From positions 2,775,030-2,839,029 of the forward strand of contig NZ_CP064788.1 of NCBI RefSeq assembly GCF_017094525.1: a stretch of DNA of 64,000 nt. Reading direction: 5' to 3'. The DNA is from Halapricum desulfuricans (lineage in GTDB: Archaea; Halobacteriota; Halobacteria; Halobacteriales; Haloarculaceae). A program made the position numbers and the translations under genes. The notes under the pieces were generated by a model that saw only the letters and a list, made by a program, of their open reading frames with translations, did no database searches and had not been told where the DNA came from. Below are positions 34,114 through 44,044 of the stretch, one piece after another (within the stretch, counting starts at the first letter, position 1; every line of letters begins with the position of its first letter).

Positions 34114-35490
34114 CTATGACTTCGCCGCGGCGTCCGTGATCGCGTCGTACATCAGTGACGCGAGCTGTTCGGCGCGGTCGCGGTCGCGTGCCTCGGCGTA
34201 GACGCGCACGAGCGGTTCGGTCCCGCTGGGACGGGCCAGTACCCACCCGTCGTCGAACTCGAGTCGGTGGCCGTCGATCGTCCTCACCTCGGCGTCGGTC
34301 TCGTGGGCGACCGTCTCGATCGCGTCGATCATCGCCGAGCGCTCGCCCTCGTCGGCGTAGGAGACGTTCTTCCGGACGTTGTAGTACGCGTCGTAGTCGG
34401 CGGCGATCTCGCTGGCTCGTCGGTCCGCGAGCAGTTCACAGAAGCGCGCGGCGGTATAGGCCCCGTCCCGGATAGTCCGGTAGCCCGGGAAGATGATCCC
34501 GCCGTTGCCCTCGCCGGCGATCGGGACTCTCGTGCCCGCCTTCTGGAGTTGCTGTACCTTCGTGATGATGTGACTGGACCCGATCTGCGTGAGGTGTAAC
34601 TCCGCGCCGACCTCGTCGGCGACGTCGACCAGCCGCTGGGAGGAGCTGACCGCCGAGACGACGCCGTCACCCGCCCGGAGTTCCTCGCGGGCCAGCGCGG
34701 CCAGCGCGGCGTCGCCCTCGATGAACGAACCGGTCTCGTCGACGAAGATCGCCCGATCCGCGTCGCCGTCGTGTGCGACCCCCAGGTCGGCGTCGCTGGT
34801 CTCGACCAGTCGCTTCAGGTCGCCGAGGTTGTCCGCGACGGGTTCGGGTTTGCGGCCGGGGAAGTGCCCGTCGGGCTGGGCGTTGATCGTCAGGACGTGA
34901 CAGCCCAGCTCGCGGAAGAACTGCGGGCTGGTCACCGCGCCGGCGCCGTGACCCGGATCGAGCGCGACTGTCAGGTCCGCGTCGGCGATGCGCTCGCGGT
35001 CGACCGCCTCGAGCAACTGGTCGATGTACGCCTGTCGAACGCCGTCGATCGTCCGGGTCTGCCCGATGTCGTCCCACTGGCTGCGTTCGAAGCGCTCGCC
35101 GAGCAGGCGCTGCTCGACCTGTTCGAGGTCGTCAACTGCCAGTTCGATGCCATCCGGTCCGATCAGTTTGATCCCGTTGTGCTGGGGCGGGTTGTGCGAG
35201 GCCGTCACCATCAGCGCCGGAATCGACTGCTCGTCGGCGTAAGCCTGCGCTCCCGGGGTCGGGATCGTTCCCAGGTAGTCGACGTCGAAGCCGACGCTGG
35301 CGAGTCCGCTCCGCGCGGCATCGGCGATCATCCCGCCGCTGGTTCGGGTGTCGTGGGCGACCGCGACGCGCGAGACGCCCGAGTCGGTGCGCCAGACTGT
35401 GCCAGCGGCCATCGCGACCTGGAGCGCGTATTCGGGAGTCAGCGTCTCGTTGACGACCCCGCGAACGCCGCTCGACCCGAAGACTTTCAT
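34114..35490 (-). CDS. glmM: Phosphoglucosamine mutase / phosphohexomutase
   Basis: 458 residues of the alpha-D-phosphohexomutase superfamily, four domains. MKVFGSSGVRGVVNETLTPE is the usual GlmM-type start, TASHNPPQHNG contains the phosphoserine (Ser98), DGDADRAIF binds the metal, GEGNGGIIFPGY is the sugar-recognition loop and RPSGTEPLVRVYAEA the phosphate-binding loop. The gene makes glucosamine-1-phosphate or an equivalent sugar phosphate for surface glycan synthesis. Convergent with the coiled-coil gene, 11 bp between stops. Confidence 0.88.
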   Translation of the reverse strand: MKVFGSSGVRGVVNETLTPEYALQVAMAAGTVWRTDSGVSRVAVAHDTRTSGGMIADAARSGLASVGFDVDYLGTIPTPGAQAYADEQSIPALMVTASHNPPQHNGIKLIGPDGIELAVDDLEQVEQRLLGERFERSQWDDIGQTRTIDGVRQAYIDQLLEAVDRERIADADLTVALDPGHGAGAVTSPQFFRELGCHVLTINAQPDGHFPGRKPEPVADNLGDLKRLVETSDADLGVAHDGDADRAIFVDETGSFIEGDAALAALAREELRAGDGVVSAVSSSQRLVDVADEVGAELHLTQIGSSHIITKVQQLQKAGTRVPIAGEGNGGIIFPGYRTIRDGAYTAARFCELLADRRASEIAADYDAYYNVRKNVSYADEGERSAMIDAIETVAHETDAEVRTIDGHRLEFDDGWVLARPSGTEPLVRVYAEARDRDRAEQLASLMYDAITDAAAKS

Positions 35491-35583
35491 CTGGATGGCT
35501 CTCGCACGTCAGGGAGCATAGGGATTCCGGAGTGTCGATGGTCGGGACGGCTGTGATCGGAGTCGGTCCCGTGGGGACTGGCG

Positions 35584-36183
35584 CTATATCCCGAGCCACT
35601 CGTCGTTGCGGATCTCGTACCCGTTCGCCTGGCAGAACTCGGCCGCTCGCCGGCGGACAGCCCGAGACCCCGGAAGTGTCTCCTTCTCGTGGATCCGATT
35701 GACGGTCCAGTCGGCGACGACCTCGATCCCTTCGTCCTCGTCGTCGGCATCGATCGCCTTCAGTTCCCGAAACGTCTTCTCGTAGGTTGTACGCTGTGAG
35801 TCGCCGAGTTCCTCGTTTCGCAGCGTCCCGGCAGCCTCGACGACCCGTTTCATCGCCGTCGCGACCGTCGGCCGCTGTACCCGGACTCGGACCGACTCGG
35901 GCGTGTCGAAGCGTTCCGCGTCCGTATCGGCGACGAGTTCTTCGACCGTGTACGGCCCGTCGACCGATTCGATCTCCCGATCACCGACGGTCTCGACGAC
36001 GTCTGCCCCCGTCGCGGGGAACGAGACCGATTCAAGCTCCGATTCGAGGTCGGCCAGTACCGCAGGTTCGACCGGCGGCTCCGGCTCGTCGCCCCGCTCA
36101 AGTTCCGCGGCGATCGCACGCGCTCGCTGACGGCGCTCTTCGTTTCGGGCCTGATCTTCCCGTCCGCGCTTGTCGTCTGCCAT
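35584..36183 (-). CDS. Haloarchaeal protein of the DUF5789 type
   Basis: 199 residues. An acidic/basic coiled N-terminus (GREDQARNEERRQRARAIAA) is followed by SVSFPATGADVVETVGDREI and YTVEELVADTDAERFDTPES, a pattern typical of DUF5789/DUF2795-like haloarchaeal proteins. The C-terminal 60 residues (TYEKTFRELKAIDADDEDEG) look like a separate helical domain. ATG 36183 (MADDK) is preferred over 36192. Function is unknown. Confidence 0.65.
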   Translation of the reverse strand: MADDKRGREDQARNEERRQRARAIAAELERGDEPEPPVEPAVLADLESELESVSFPATGADVVETVGDREIESVDGPYTVEELVADTDAERFDTPESVRVRVQRPTVATAMKRVVEAAGTLRNEELGDSQRTTYEKTFRELKAIDADDEDEGIEVVADWTVNRIHEKETLPGSRAVRRRAAEFCQANGYEIRNDEWLGI

Positions 36184-36277
36184 CGATAACATACGTGTGC
36201 CGGAGTCATAAGTCTGCGGTCCTCCCTGACACGTTCACAAAAGAGTTAATTCGACCCCACGGAAACAGTGAGTGTTG

Positions 36278-37723
36278 ATGGGGATATCCGCACTTGCAGC
36301 GGCGTCACGGGCCGGCATTGAACTATACACCGTACCGATCGTCGGCGTTGAGTTGTCACAGACAGTGGTCACGGCGATCGGCATCCTCATGATTCTGTTT
36401 CTCCTCGTTGGATCGGGGTTCTTCTCCTCGTCGGAGATCGCGATGTTCTCGCTGCCGCCGCATCAGGTCGACGCGATGGTCGAACAGGGCAGACGCGGCG
36501 CGAACGCGGTCAAGTCCCTCAAGGATGACCCGCACCGCCTGCTCGTGACGATCCTGGTCGGCAACAACATGGTCAACATCACGATGTCCTCGATCTCGAC
36601 GACCATCGTGGGCTTTTACCTCGACGCGGGAACGGCAGTGATCGTCTCGTCGCTGGGCATCACGTCGATGGTCCTGCTGTTCGGCGAGAGCGCGCCGAAG
36701 TCCTACGCCGTCGAGAACACCGAGCTGCATGCGCGACGCGTCGCGCCACCGCTGAAGGTCGTCGGGAAAGTCCTCCTGCCGTTGATCGCGGTGTTCGATT
36801 ACCTGACGCGGCAGGTCAACAAGATCACGGGCGGTCGCTCGGAGATCGAGAGCACCTACGTCACCCGCGACGAGATCCGCAACATGATCAAGACCGGGGA
36901 GCGCGAGGGCGTCCTCGACGAGGAGGAACGGGAGATGCTCCACCGAACGCTCCGGTTCAACAACACGATCGCCAAGGAGGTCATGACGCCGCGACTGGAC
37001 GTGACAGCAGTCTCGAAAGACGCCGACATCGCCGAGGCGATCGAGACCTGCATCCAGAGCGGGCACGCCCGCCTGCCGGTCTACGAGGGGAGTCTCGACA
37101 ACGTCATCGGCGTCGTCCATATCCGGGATCTCGTGCGCGATCTCAACTACGGCGAGAACGAGCAACTCGAACTGTCCGATCTGATCGAGCCGACCCTGCA
37201 CGTCCCCGAGAGCAAGAACGTCGACGATCTCCTCAAGGAGATGCGAGAGAACCGCATGCACATGGTCGTCGTCATCGACGAGTTCGGGACGACCGAAGGG
37301 ATCGTGACGATGGAAGATCTCACCGAAGAGATCGTCGGCGAGATCCTCGAGGGCAGCGAGGAAGAGCCGATCGAGTTCGTCGACAGCGACACCGCGATCG
37401 TCAAAGGCGAGGTCAACATCGAGGAGGTCAACGAGGCGCTGTCGATCGATATCCCCGAGGGCGAGGAGTTCGAGACGCTCGCGGGATTCATCTTCAACCG
37501 CGTCGGACGGCTCGTCGAAGAAGGCGAAATTATCGCGTACGACGGCGTCGAGATCCGCGTCGAACAGGTCGAGAACACCCGAATCATGAAAGCCAGAATC
37601 AGCCGGATCGACGAGGTCGAGATCGATTCGGACGGGGACCGCGACGAGACGGACGACGACAAGAGCGGTGAGACAGCGTCCGACGACGAGTCGTCCGCCG
37701 ACACCGGGCGATCAGACGACTGA
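36278..37723 (+). CDS. CNNM/CorC-family membrane protein with CBS domains
   Basis: 481 residues. The N-terminal DUF21 transmembrane domain (about 25-195) begins FFSSSEIAMFSLPPHQVDAM and has three to four helices. A CBS pair follows (about 215-345; VMTPRLDVTAVSKDADIAEA and VVVIDEFGTTEGIVTMEDL), then a C-terminal CorC/HlyC domain (about 355-440; FETLAGFIFNRVGRLVEEGE) and a strongly acidic tail. Such proteins are linked to magnesium or other cation transport. ATG 36278 is used. The 3' end overlaps the convergent phosphate transporter by 12 bp. Confidence 0.9.
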   Translation: MGISALAAASRAGIELYTVPIVGVELSQTVVTAIGILMILFLLVGSGFFSSSEIAMFSLPPHQVDAMVEQGRRGANAVKSLKDDPHRLLVTILVGNNMVNITMSSISTTIVGFYLDAGTAVIVSSLGITSMVLLFGESAPKSYAVENTELHARRVAPPLKVVGKVLLPLIAVFDYLTRQVNKITGGRSEIESTYVTRDEIRNMIKTGEREGVLDEEEREMLHRTLRFNNTIAKEVMTPRLDVTAVSKDADIAEAIETCIQSGHARLPVYEGSLDNVIGVVHIRDLVRDLNYGENEQLELSDLIEPTLHVPESKNVDDLLKEMRENRMHMVVVIDEFGTTEGIVTMEDLTEEIVGEILEGSEEEPIEFVDSDTAIVKGEVNIEEVNEALSIDIPEGEEFETLAGFIFNRVGRLVEEGEIIAYDGVEIRVEQVENTRIMKARISRIDEVEIDSDGDRDETDDDKSGETASDDESSADTGRSDD

Positions 37724-38902
37724 CGTCCAGACGGCAAACAGCCCGTACCCGAGACCGAGCGCCAGCACCAGCGAGCCGATCCACGCGAGCACCGTCTTGG
37801 CCATCTTCTCGCCGCTGACCGCGCCGCCACCGGCCGCGTAGCCGCTGCCGATAATTGCGCTGACGATGATCTCGTTGAACGAGACGGGGATGCCGAACAG
37901 GACGGCCGTCTGGGCGATGGCGAAACTCGGGATCAGCGCCGCGATCGACCGGCGCGGCCCCAGCGAGGAGTAGTCCTGCGCGATCGCCTTGATCATCCGC
38001 GGTGCGCCCGTCCACGACCCGGCGAGCAGGCCGATCCCGCCGAACAGGAGGACCGTCTCGAGCGGGACCTGCACGCCGGTGTCAGGCCCGAGCAGCGGCA
38101 GGAGCGGCCCGATCGCCAGTCCGACCTGACTGCCGCCCGCCGAGAAGGCGACCAGCCCGCCCAGAACGAGCAGGAAGTGACGCTGTGCGGCCGCCGCATC
38201 GGCCTGCAGATCCCGATACAACAGCGCGGCGATGACCGCGGCGAACGCGACCGAGACGCCGGCCCGGCCGACCAGCGTCGACTGGCCGGCGAGGGCGGCG
38301 AGTTCGACGGCGATCGAGGACTGTTCGCCCGGCCCGCCGAGCAGGACGAAGTTCACGTTCGCCAGCAGGACGGCGACGACGGCCGCAAGCGCCGGGACTG
38401 CGAGTCGCTCGGGAACACGCTCGTCGCGCAGCGTCGTCGCGACGCCGTAAGCGATCCCGCCGCCGACAAACGGGATCGTGACCCACAGCGTGACGATTTC
38501 ACGGTACTTGGCCCACGCCGGATCCCCGCCCGCCGCGAGTCCGATCCCGACGACGGCCCCGGTGACGGTGAACGCCGTGGCGATCGGATAGCCCGTGAAC
38601 ACGCCGAAGGCGACCAGGCCAGCGGCCAAAAGCAGCGCTAGCGTCGCCCCCGCAGGCGAGAGCGTGTACCCGCCGATCAGTTCCTGTCCGACCGCCTCCG
38701 AGACGTTCGCGCCCTGTAGTGTCGCCCCGGCCAGTCCGAGCAGTCCGACCAACAGTCCGGCTCGTAGCACCGAGATCGCGTTGGCCCCTACCGCTGGCGC
38801 GAACGGCGTCGACCCCGAGGACCCGGCACCGATCGCCCACGCCATGAACAGGCTCGCGAGCGTCGCGACCGCAAGCGTCGCCAGCAGTGTCGGCTCGACC
38901 AT
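37712..38902 (-). CDS. pit: Inorganic phosphate transporter, Pit family
   Basis: 396 residues with about ten helices. The Pit signatures appear twice: GSTPFAPAVGANAISVLRAG near the N-terminus and GIPVSFNEIIVSAIIGSGYA near the C-terminus. GYPIATAFTVTGAVVGIGLA and the loop before APRMIKAIAQDYSSLGPRR are also typical. It would move phosphate (as metal phosphate) with a cation. ATG 38902 opens directly on the first helix. Confidence 0.88.
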   Translation of the reverse strand: MVEPTLLATLAVATLASLFMAWAIGAGSSGSTPFAPAVGANAISVLRAGLLVGLLGLAGATLQGANVSEAVGQELIGGYTLSPAGATLALLLAAGLVAFGVFTGYPIATAFTVTGAVVGIGLAAGGDPAWAKYREIVTLWVTIPFVGGGIAYGVATTLRDERVPERLAVPALAAVVAVLLANVNFVLLGGPGEQSSIAVELAALAGQSTLVGRAGVSVAFAAVIAALLYRDLQADAAAAQRHFLLVLGGLVAFSAGGSQVGLAIGPLLPLLGPDTGVQVPLETVLLFGGIGLLAGSWTGAPRMIKAIAQDYSSLGPRRSIAALIPSFAIAQTAVLFGIPVSFNEIIVSAIIGSGYAAGGGAVSGEKMAKTVLAWIGSLVLALGLGYGLFAVWTSVV

Positions 38903-38987
38903 CACGAGCGTGTTCGGCGGCGACCCGGAATAGCCTACCGGCTCGCGTGTCCGTGTCTCGTTGCCGCACAGTGCCCTCTCGATTCCG

Positions 38988-40229
38988 TCAATCGTCACCG
39001 AACAGGGACGAATCGAAGCCGCTCCGGTCCCTGAGTCGCCCGGTCCCGTCGTGGTCGGCGATATCTCCCTCGCTGAGGTCGTCGTTGACGGCTTCTACAG
39101 TCTCCGGTTCGACTTTTTCGGTCACCTCGAACGTCTCGACGGGGCTGAGCAAGCCCCAGAGCGCGCCCAGCGAGTGGGGGACGAACGCCACCGGCGTCAA
39201 CGCGAGATACAGCGGCCACAAAAGCGGCGACTTCCGGTACCCGAACGAACCCGCGAGCATATACACGAACAGCATCCCCAGTAGCGCGAGCGAGAACAGC
39301 TCGTAGTAACCCATCCCGGGGGCCGTTCCGGGGAAAGCCACCGCGGCCACGACAAGAAACGGAACCAGCGGTGACAGCGCCCAGGCGACGATCCGGGTGT
39401 GATACAGCGGCCGATACCGGAGCGGCAATAGCCCCCCGTCCGCGCGCGTCCCGGAGATCCACCGGCGGCGCTGTTTGATCATCGACCGGATCGACGGCGG
39501 TGCCTGATTTCTGAATCGGGTGTCGAGCACTGCAAAGGAAATGTCACGTTGGTCGGCGGCCTTCCAGATGAAGTTCGTGTCCTCGGTGATCGTCGCCCGG
39601 TCCCACGTGATCGTGTCCTCTAGGGATTTTCGGATTGCCACGCCCCCGCCCCACGCGTACAGCGGGTACCGCAGACGGTGAAACCCGAACTGCTCGAACT
39701 GGTAGCCGACGCGAAACACTTCACTGAGATAGGCGATCCGCGAGCCGGTGTACAGCGGCTTTTCGGTGAACTGGACGACATCGGCGTCCTGGAGACCGTG
39801 GAAGTCAGTGACGATCGTGTCCTCGTCCAGGTACAGGACGTACTCCTTCGAGCAGGGGACGTTGCGCCTGGCCCACTCGACCGCACGGCCCTTGTTGGTC
39901 GCTGCACACTCGAACGATTCCGGGACGACGTGGACGGCCGCACCGTCGACGTCGATCGGGGCCTCCGCGACGACGTGGACGTCCTCGATCTCGTCCGGGA
40001 TCGACGCGACCGTCCCCTGCACGACGGCTTCGGCGTCGATCGTCATGACCCGCACCTGCACGTCCGAGAGGTCCCACTCGACGTCGTCGGGCCCGACGGA
40101 GCCGCCCCGAGCGAGGACAACGGTCTCGAACAGCCACCACAGCGCGGACAAGCCGTAGAGAACGAGCGCGATCCACAACCCGAGCACGACCGTGCCCACG
40201 AGCGGGTTCGAGAGGAGGAACTCGATCAT
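38988..40229 (-). CDS. Membrane glycosyltransferase, family 2
   Basis: 413 residues. One N-terminal helix (8-40), then a GT-A catalytic domain of about 220 residues: YVLYLDEDTIVTDF carries the DxD-type metal site, ITEDTNFIWKAADQ the catalytic ED, and IKQRRRWISGTRA the QxxRW motif of processive GT2 enzymes. Three or four C-terminal helices follow (about 270-370). It probably builds a polysaccharide or glycolipid. ATG 40229 is chosen; upstream extension lacks similarity. Confidence 0.85.
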   Translation of the reverse strand: MIEFLLSNPLVGTVVLGLWIALVLYGLSALWWLFETVVLARGGSVGPDDVEWDLSDVQVRVMTIDAEAVVQGTVASIPDEIEDVHVVAEAPIDVDGAAVHVVPESFECAATNKGRAVEWARRNVPCSKEYVLYLDEDTIVTDFHGLQDADVVQFTEKPLYTGSRIAYLSEVFRVGYQFEQFGFHRLRYPLYAWGGGVAIRKSLEDTITWDRATITEDTNFIWKAADQRDISFAVLDTRFRNQAPPSIRSMIKQRRRWISGTRADGGLLPLRYRPLYHTRIVAWALSPLVPFLVVAAVAFPGTAPGMGYYELFSLALLGMLFVYMLAGSFGYRKSPLLWPLYLALTPVAFVPHSLGALWGLLSPVETFEVTEKVEPETVEAVNDDLSEGDIADHDGTGRLRDRSGFDSSLFGDD

Positions 40230-40380
40230 GCTGTGCAGGGCTCCTGTCCGATCGATGGTGGAATGAGGTGCATAGTGTGAGAGACGCTCCACCGGAGGCT
40301 GGCGGACCAGCGAAAATTCAACCTTTCGACGTTACGCGCCAGTCCGCTCTGCCGGACCAACAGGTCGCCAGACCAGTCGA

Positions 40381-41085
40381 TCAGGTGTTCGTCGGGTCGG
40401 CGTCGTCGTGGTTCCGGTTGGGAACCTCGATACCCTCGGCGGCTTCCGGCGTCTCGGTCTCCTTCTCGGCGTCGATGTGCCAGCGGTCGAGTTCCTGCTC
40501 GTAGTCGGCCAGCTGGTTCGACACCCTGATCTTCAGGTCGTCGTCGTTGACGTTGATCTCGAAGACGTACTCGGGGTCGTCGTCGCTGACGCGCCTGACG
40601 TTGGCGCTGATTAGCTCGTTGTCGAAGTAGTAGGGCGCGAGCTGGGTCATCACGTTCTGATAGACCGTGTCCTCGACCTTCCGGATCGCCTTCCGGCCGG
40701 CGGAATCGGCCGCCCGGGCGACGTAGTCGATCGACTCGCCCCACTTGTCGACGGCCTCGTCGGGATCGTCCAGGTTCTCGTAGGACTCGCTGAGCTTCTC
40801 GCCGGCCGTCTGGAGGTCCTCGTCCGGGCCTTTGCCCTTCCTTTCGCCTTCGCCCTCGTCGACGCTTGCCTGTTCGGCTGTCTTCTCGCTGACGTCCTCG
40901 TCGAGCCGCTCGTGGCTCTTGGGCCGCCACTCGTCGAACTCCTCGAGGGCCTCGCTATCGACCTCGACGTCGTCCTGTCGGGCGATGTCTTTCAGCGCCC
41001 GCGTGAGTCGCTCGCCGTGCTCGACGATCGCCGCCCAGCCGCCCCGGATCTTGAACCCGGAGACGCTCTCTTCCATCTCAGACAT
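40381..41085 (-). CDS. Haloarchaeal DUF5828-like protein
   Basis: 234 residues. A start MSEMEESVSGFKIRGGWAAI, a long acidic helical middle (60-115), then RKVEDTVYQNVMTQLAPYYF and FEINVNDDDLKIRVSNQLAD, a mixed alpha/beta C-terminal part. It has the look of DUF5828, a family known only from haloarchaea. No catalytic site is evident. It lies alone between the glycosyltransferase and the divergent DJ-1 gene. Confidence 0.65.
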   Translation of the reverse strand: MSEMEESVSGFKIRGGWAAIVEHGERLTRALKDIARQDDVEVDSEALEEFDEWRPKSHERLDEDVSEKTAEQASVDEGEGERKGKGPDEDLQTAGEKLSESYENLDDPDEAVDKWGESIDYVARAADSAGRKAIRKVEDTVYQNVMTQLAPYYFDNELISANVRRVSDDDPEYVFEINVNDDDLKIRVSNQLADYEQELDRWHIDAEKETETPEAAEGIEVPNRNHDDADPTNT

Positions 41086-41259
41086 AGTCGGGTGTTCGGT
41101 CGCTGTGTTCGGCGTCCGTGCGCCGCAAGACGTCCATCTCGAATAGGCTTTCGGGTCTAACGAGGTTAAGCGTTTCCGACCGCGTCCGTGACGGAGCGAC
41201 AGTCGGCCGGTGTTGCCGCGCTCGGACGATATATCCGTCTCACGACCCACTGTTCGACG

Positions 41260-41952
41260 ATGGTATCCGCACTGTTGATCGTCAGCGAACACGGCTACTG
41301 GGGCGAGGAATGTATCGAGCCGCTCACGACGCTCGACGACGCCGGCGTCGACGTCACGGTCGCGACGCCGTCGGGGAGTCCGGCCGTCCTCGACGAGCGA
41401 TCGGTCGACCCGGACGAGGTCGACGAGGAGCTGGCCGAGCGCGTCCGCGAGGTCCACGAGAACGACGAGCGCCTGAACGATCCCGAACCGCTCGCCGGGG
41501 TCGATCCGGCTGCCTTCGACGCGGTCGTCTTCCCCGGCGGCCACGGCACGGAGTGGGACGTCAACCAGGACAGGCACGCCCGAGAAGCCCTGCGGACGGC
41601 CGTCGAGGGCGAGGACGGGAAGGCGATGACCGTCTGTCACGCGGTCGGGATCCTCGCGTTCACGCGGGACAGCGACGGCGACGTCCTCGCGGCAGGGCGA
41701 TCGGTCACGGGCTTCCCCAACGAGTGGGAGGAGGGCATCGTCGACGAACACGACCGGATGCCCGACGGCCGCAAACTCCCCTACTGGGTCGAAGACGAGG
41801 TCAAGGCAGTCGGGGCCGACTGGAACGCCCGACTCGAGCAGGACACCAGCGTCACCGTCGATGGGGACCTCGTGACCGCGCGAGGACCACCGTCCTCTGC
41901 GACTGCGGCACGGACGCTGCTCGACGAACTGGGTGTCGAGTACGACGGCTGA
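41260..41952 (+). CDS. DJ-1/PfpI-family protein
   Basis: 230 residues of the class I glutamine-amidotransferase-like fold. AFDAVVFPGGHGTEWDVNQD and KAMTVCHAVGILAF give the nucleophile elbow Cys (about residue 126) with Glu and His candidates (SEHGYWGEE) as in Hsp31/glyoxalase III-like proteins. Likely roles are deglycation or glyoxalase activity. ATG 41260 is preferred to the upstream ATG, which adds 24 dissimilar residues. A TATA-like GATATATCC lies about 30 bp upstream. Confidence 0.85.
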   Translation: MVSALLIVSEHGYWGEECIEPLTTLDDAGVDVTVATPSGSPAVLDERSVDPDEVDEELAERVREVHENDERLNDPEPLAGVDPAAFDAVVFPGGHGTEWDVNQDRHAREALRTAVEGEDGKAMTVCHAVGILAFTRDSDGDVLAAGRSVTGFPNEWEEGIVDEHDRMPDGRKLPYWVEDEVKAVGADWNARLEQDTSVTVDGDLVTARGPPSSATAARTLLDELGVEYDG

Positions 41953-42009
41953 GCCGTGCTTCGGCGGCGTCTCGTCAGTTATTTCTCCCCGCCAGCCACA
42001 CGCTCGGGT

Positions 42010-42684
42010 ATGACCATCGAAGACCGCGGCGAGGCGAAAGTTATCACGCACGCGCTCGCGAAACACACGCTCACACAGTTACGAAGCGTCGAGACCGAGC
42101 AGGTCGCCTTCCGGAAAGGACTCGTGAAGCTCGGGCGGATCTGTGGCTACGAGATTATCGACGGCGTCATGGAGACGGCCTACGAAACCGTCCAGACGCC
42201 GCTGACCGAGACGACCGGCGAGCGCGTCGTCGGCATGGACGACGTCGTGATCATCAACGTGCTCCGGGCGGCGACGCCGTTCGTCGAGGGGCTGCTCAAG
42301 GCCTTTCCCCGGGCGCGTCAGGGCGTCATCTCCGCCAGTCGTGACGAAGCCGGCGGGATGGACGACGCCGGCGAGTTCGACATCGAGGTCGACTACGTGA
42401 AACTCCCCGAGATCCACCCCGAGGACACGGTCATCGTCGCCGATCCGATGCTCGCGACCGGGTCGACAATGGCGACCGTTCTCGAGCACGTCCAGGGGAT
42501 GGGCGACCCCGAACGGCTGCTCGTGCTCGCGGCCGTCAGCGCTCCCGAAGGGCTGGTCCGGCTGAACGAGCAGTTCCCCGACGTCGAGGTCCTGTCGGTC
42601 GCCGTCGACGATCACCTCGACGAGGACGGCTACATCGTCCCCGGACTGGGCGACGCCGGCGACCGGGCGTTTCGGACGACCTGA
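42010..42684 (+). CDS. upp: Uracil phosphoribosyltransferase
   Basis: 224 residues. It converts uracil plus PRPP to UMP in pyrimidine salvage. [19 protein letters not shown] is the PRPP-binding loop, [17 protein letters not shown] the UPRT hallmark, and [19 protein letters not shown] the C-terminal uracil-binding segment. Full length and intact. The IS66 insertion lies 39 bp downstream, so it probably removed the original 3' flank but not the gene. Confidence 0.95.
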   Translation: MTIEDRGEAKVITHALAKHTLTQLRSVETEQVAFRKGLVKLGRICGYEIIDGVMETAYETVQTPLTETTGERVVGMDDVVIINVLRAATPFVEGLLKAFPRARQGVISASRDEAGGMDDAGEFDIEVDYVKLPEIHPEDTVIVADPMLATGSTMATVLEHVQGMGDPERLLVLAAVSAPEGLVRLNEQFPDVEVLSVAVDDHLDEDGYIVPGLGDAGDRAFRTT

Positions 42685-42731
42685 TTTCTCGCACGAATTC
42701 ATACTGGTGGCGATACCATTTCGGTACGTGT

Positions 42732-43508
42732 TTACCCCGAGGACGCGACAGCAGGCACAGCCTGAGCCCGTGAAATCATCTCGTTGTCTCGGGCGACTCG
42801 CTTGAACTCTTCGTAGGGATTGCGTCCCTGCTGGCGCCAGGTCGCCAGCAGGGACAGCAACGTCTCATGCACGAACATACCGCGGTCGTTCCGTAGCGTT
42901 CCAATGAGCTTCCGGAGAACCACCGGCTCACGGAGCGCATTTTCAGCGGCGTTATTCGTTGGGGAGACCGCTGGCTCACCGATGAAGGTGAGCCAGTGGT
43001 CGAGGCCTCCTTCGATCTTGCCGAGCAGTGTTGCCACTGGTCCGTCGGGAACTGACCGCTCAATCAGAGATTCAAGCTCTCTCCGCGCCACACGCTGGAG
43101 TTCTGCTCGCTCACGGACTGTCAAGTCGCTCTCCAGCCGAGTCTGGAGAGCGACGTACAGCTGTTTGAGGGCACGGTAGATCGGTTCGCCTTCCGCCTGC
43201 TTCTCGGCGGCGTCTTCAGCCTCCCGGAGAATATGCGCCCAACACCGCTGGAGGTTGCTGCTGAAAGCCGGATACGCCGTCCACCCATCACAGACGATCG
43301 TTCCCGCGAAGTCCTCGCCGAGGACTTCCGCGGGAACATCACTTCCGCGACTCTCTCTGACCGCGTACAGCGTGTGGTTCTCGGTGGTGAACGTCCAGAT
43401 CCACGCCTGTTCGCCGTCGCGTTTGATGCCAGTCTCGTCAACGTGGACAACGTCGGCTTGCTGTATCTGGCGGCGGATCTGCTCGTACTCATAGCGACCG
43501 GCGCGCGG
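42732..43508 (-). pseudogene. IS66 transposase, C-terminal part
   Basis: About 258 residues of the catalytic half. RRQIQQADVVHVDETGIKRD has the first acidic residue, AFSSNLQRCWAHILREAED the CWAH motif and AVSPTNNAAENALREPVVLR the third acidic residue (N-A-A-E-N-A-L-R-P-like). It joins with the N-terminal part at 44622-45326; the IS630 inserted after ATERA, before RAGRYEYEQ. Translation as one protein is no longer possible, so the copy is dead. Confidence 0.85.
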
Positions 43509-43513
43509 AGTGG

Positions 43514-44044
43514 TCAGCGTAACTTCTGGACATCTGGGAGGAACGTCTCGATCCAATCACTAGCGAAGCTGACCTGCTGACTCAACCGGTGGAATGTCTC
43601 GGTGAGGAACTCTCGAAAGTTGTCTTTGTCATCGAAGATTTCAGGAGAGATATCTCGTTTGAGGTCTTTCCAGAGCGGTTCGATTGCGTTCAATGTCGGT
43701 GAATACGGCGGAATGAAGACGAACTCGATGCCGAGTTCGTCGGCCCGTTGCTGTGTGAGTTTCGCATGGTGAGAGCCGTAGTTATCGGCCACGAGCAGAA
43801 TCCGGCCCCGCGGATTCTGCTCGCGGATCTCCTCTAACGCCTCGACGATTGTCTCTTTGACTAACCGCTTTTTGAACGTAATCACACTTTGACCAGTCAG
43901 CGCGTAGAAACCGATCGACCGCCATGGAAACGTCACTAGCGGTTTTGCGATCGTGACCGTCCGATCAAACGACCAGAGTCGCTGTGAATTCTCGAACGGT
44001 TGAGGCCACGCTTCATCGAAAAAACCCCAACACGACGGGATCAT
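43514..44044 (-). CDS. IS630 transposase, catalytic (DDE) frame
   Basis: 176 codons. GFFDEAWPQPFENS carries the first Asp, RILLVADNYGSHHAK the second and PYSPTLNAIEPLWKDLKRD the final Glu, the full IS630/DDE_3 triad. The first nine codons overlap the end of the upstream frame. The true product is probably a fusion made by slippage on a run of six T (44026-44031), where losing one T joins the frames as VVLGFFDEAW. Confidence 0.8.
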   Translation of the reverse strand: MIPSCWGFFDEAWPQPFENSQRLWSFDRTVTIAKPLVTFPWRSIGFYALTGQSVITFKKRLVKETIVEALEEIREQNPRGRILLVADNYGSHHAKLTQQRADELGIEFVFIPPYSPTLNAIEPLWKDLKRDISPEIFDDKDNFREFLTETFHRLSQQVSFASDWIETFLPDVQKLR

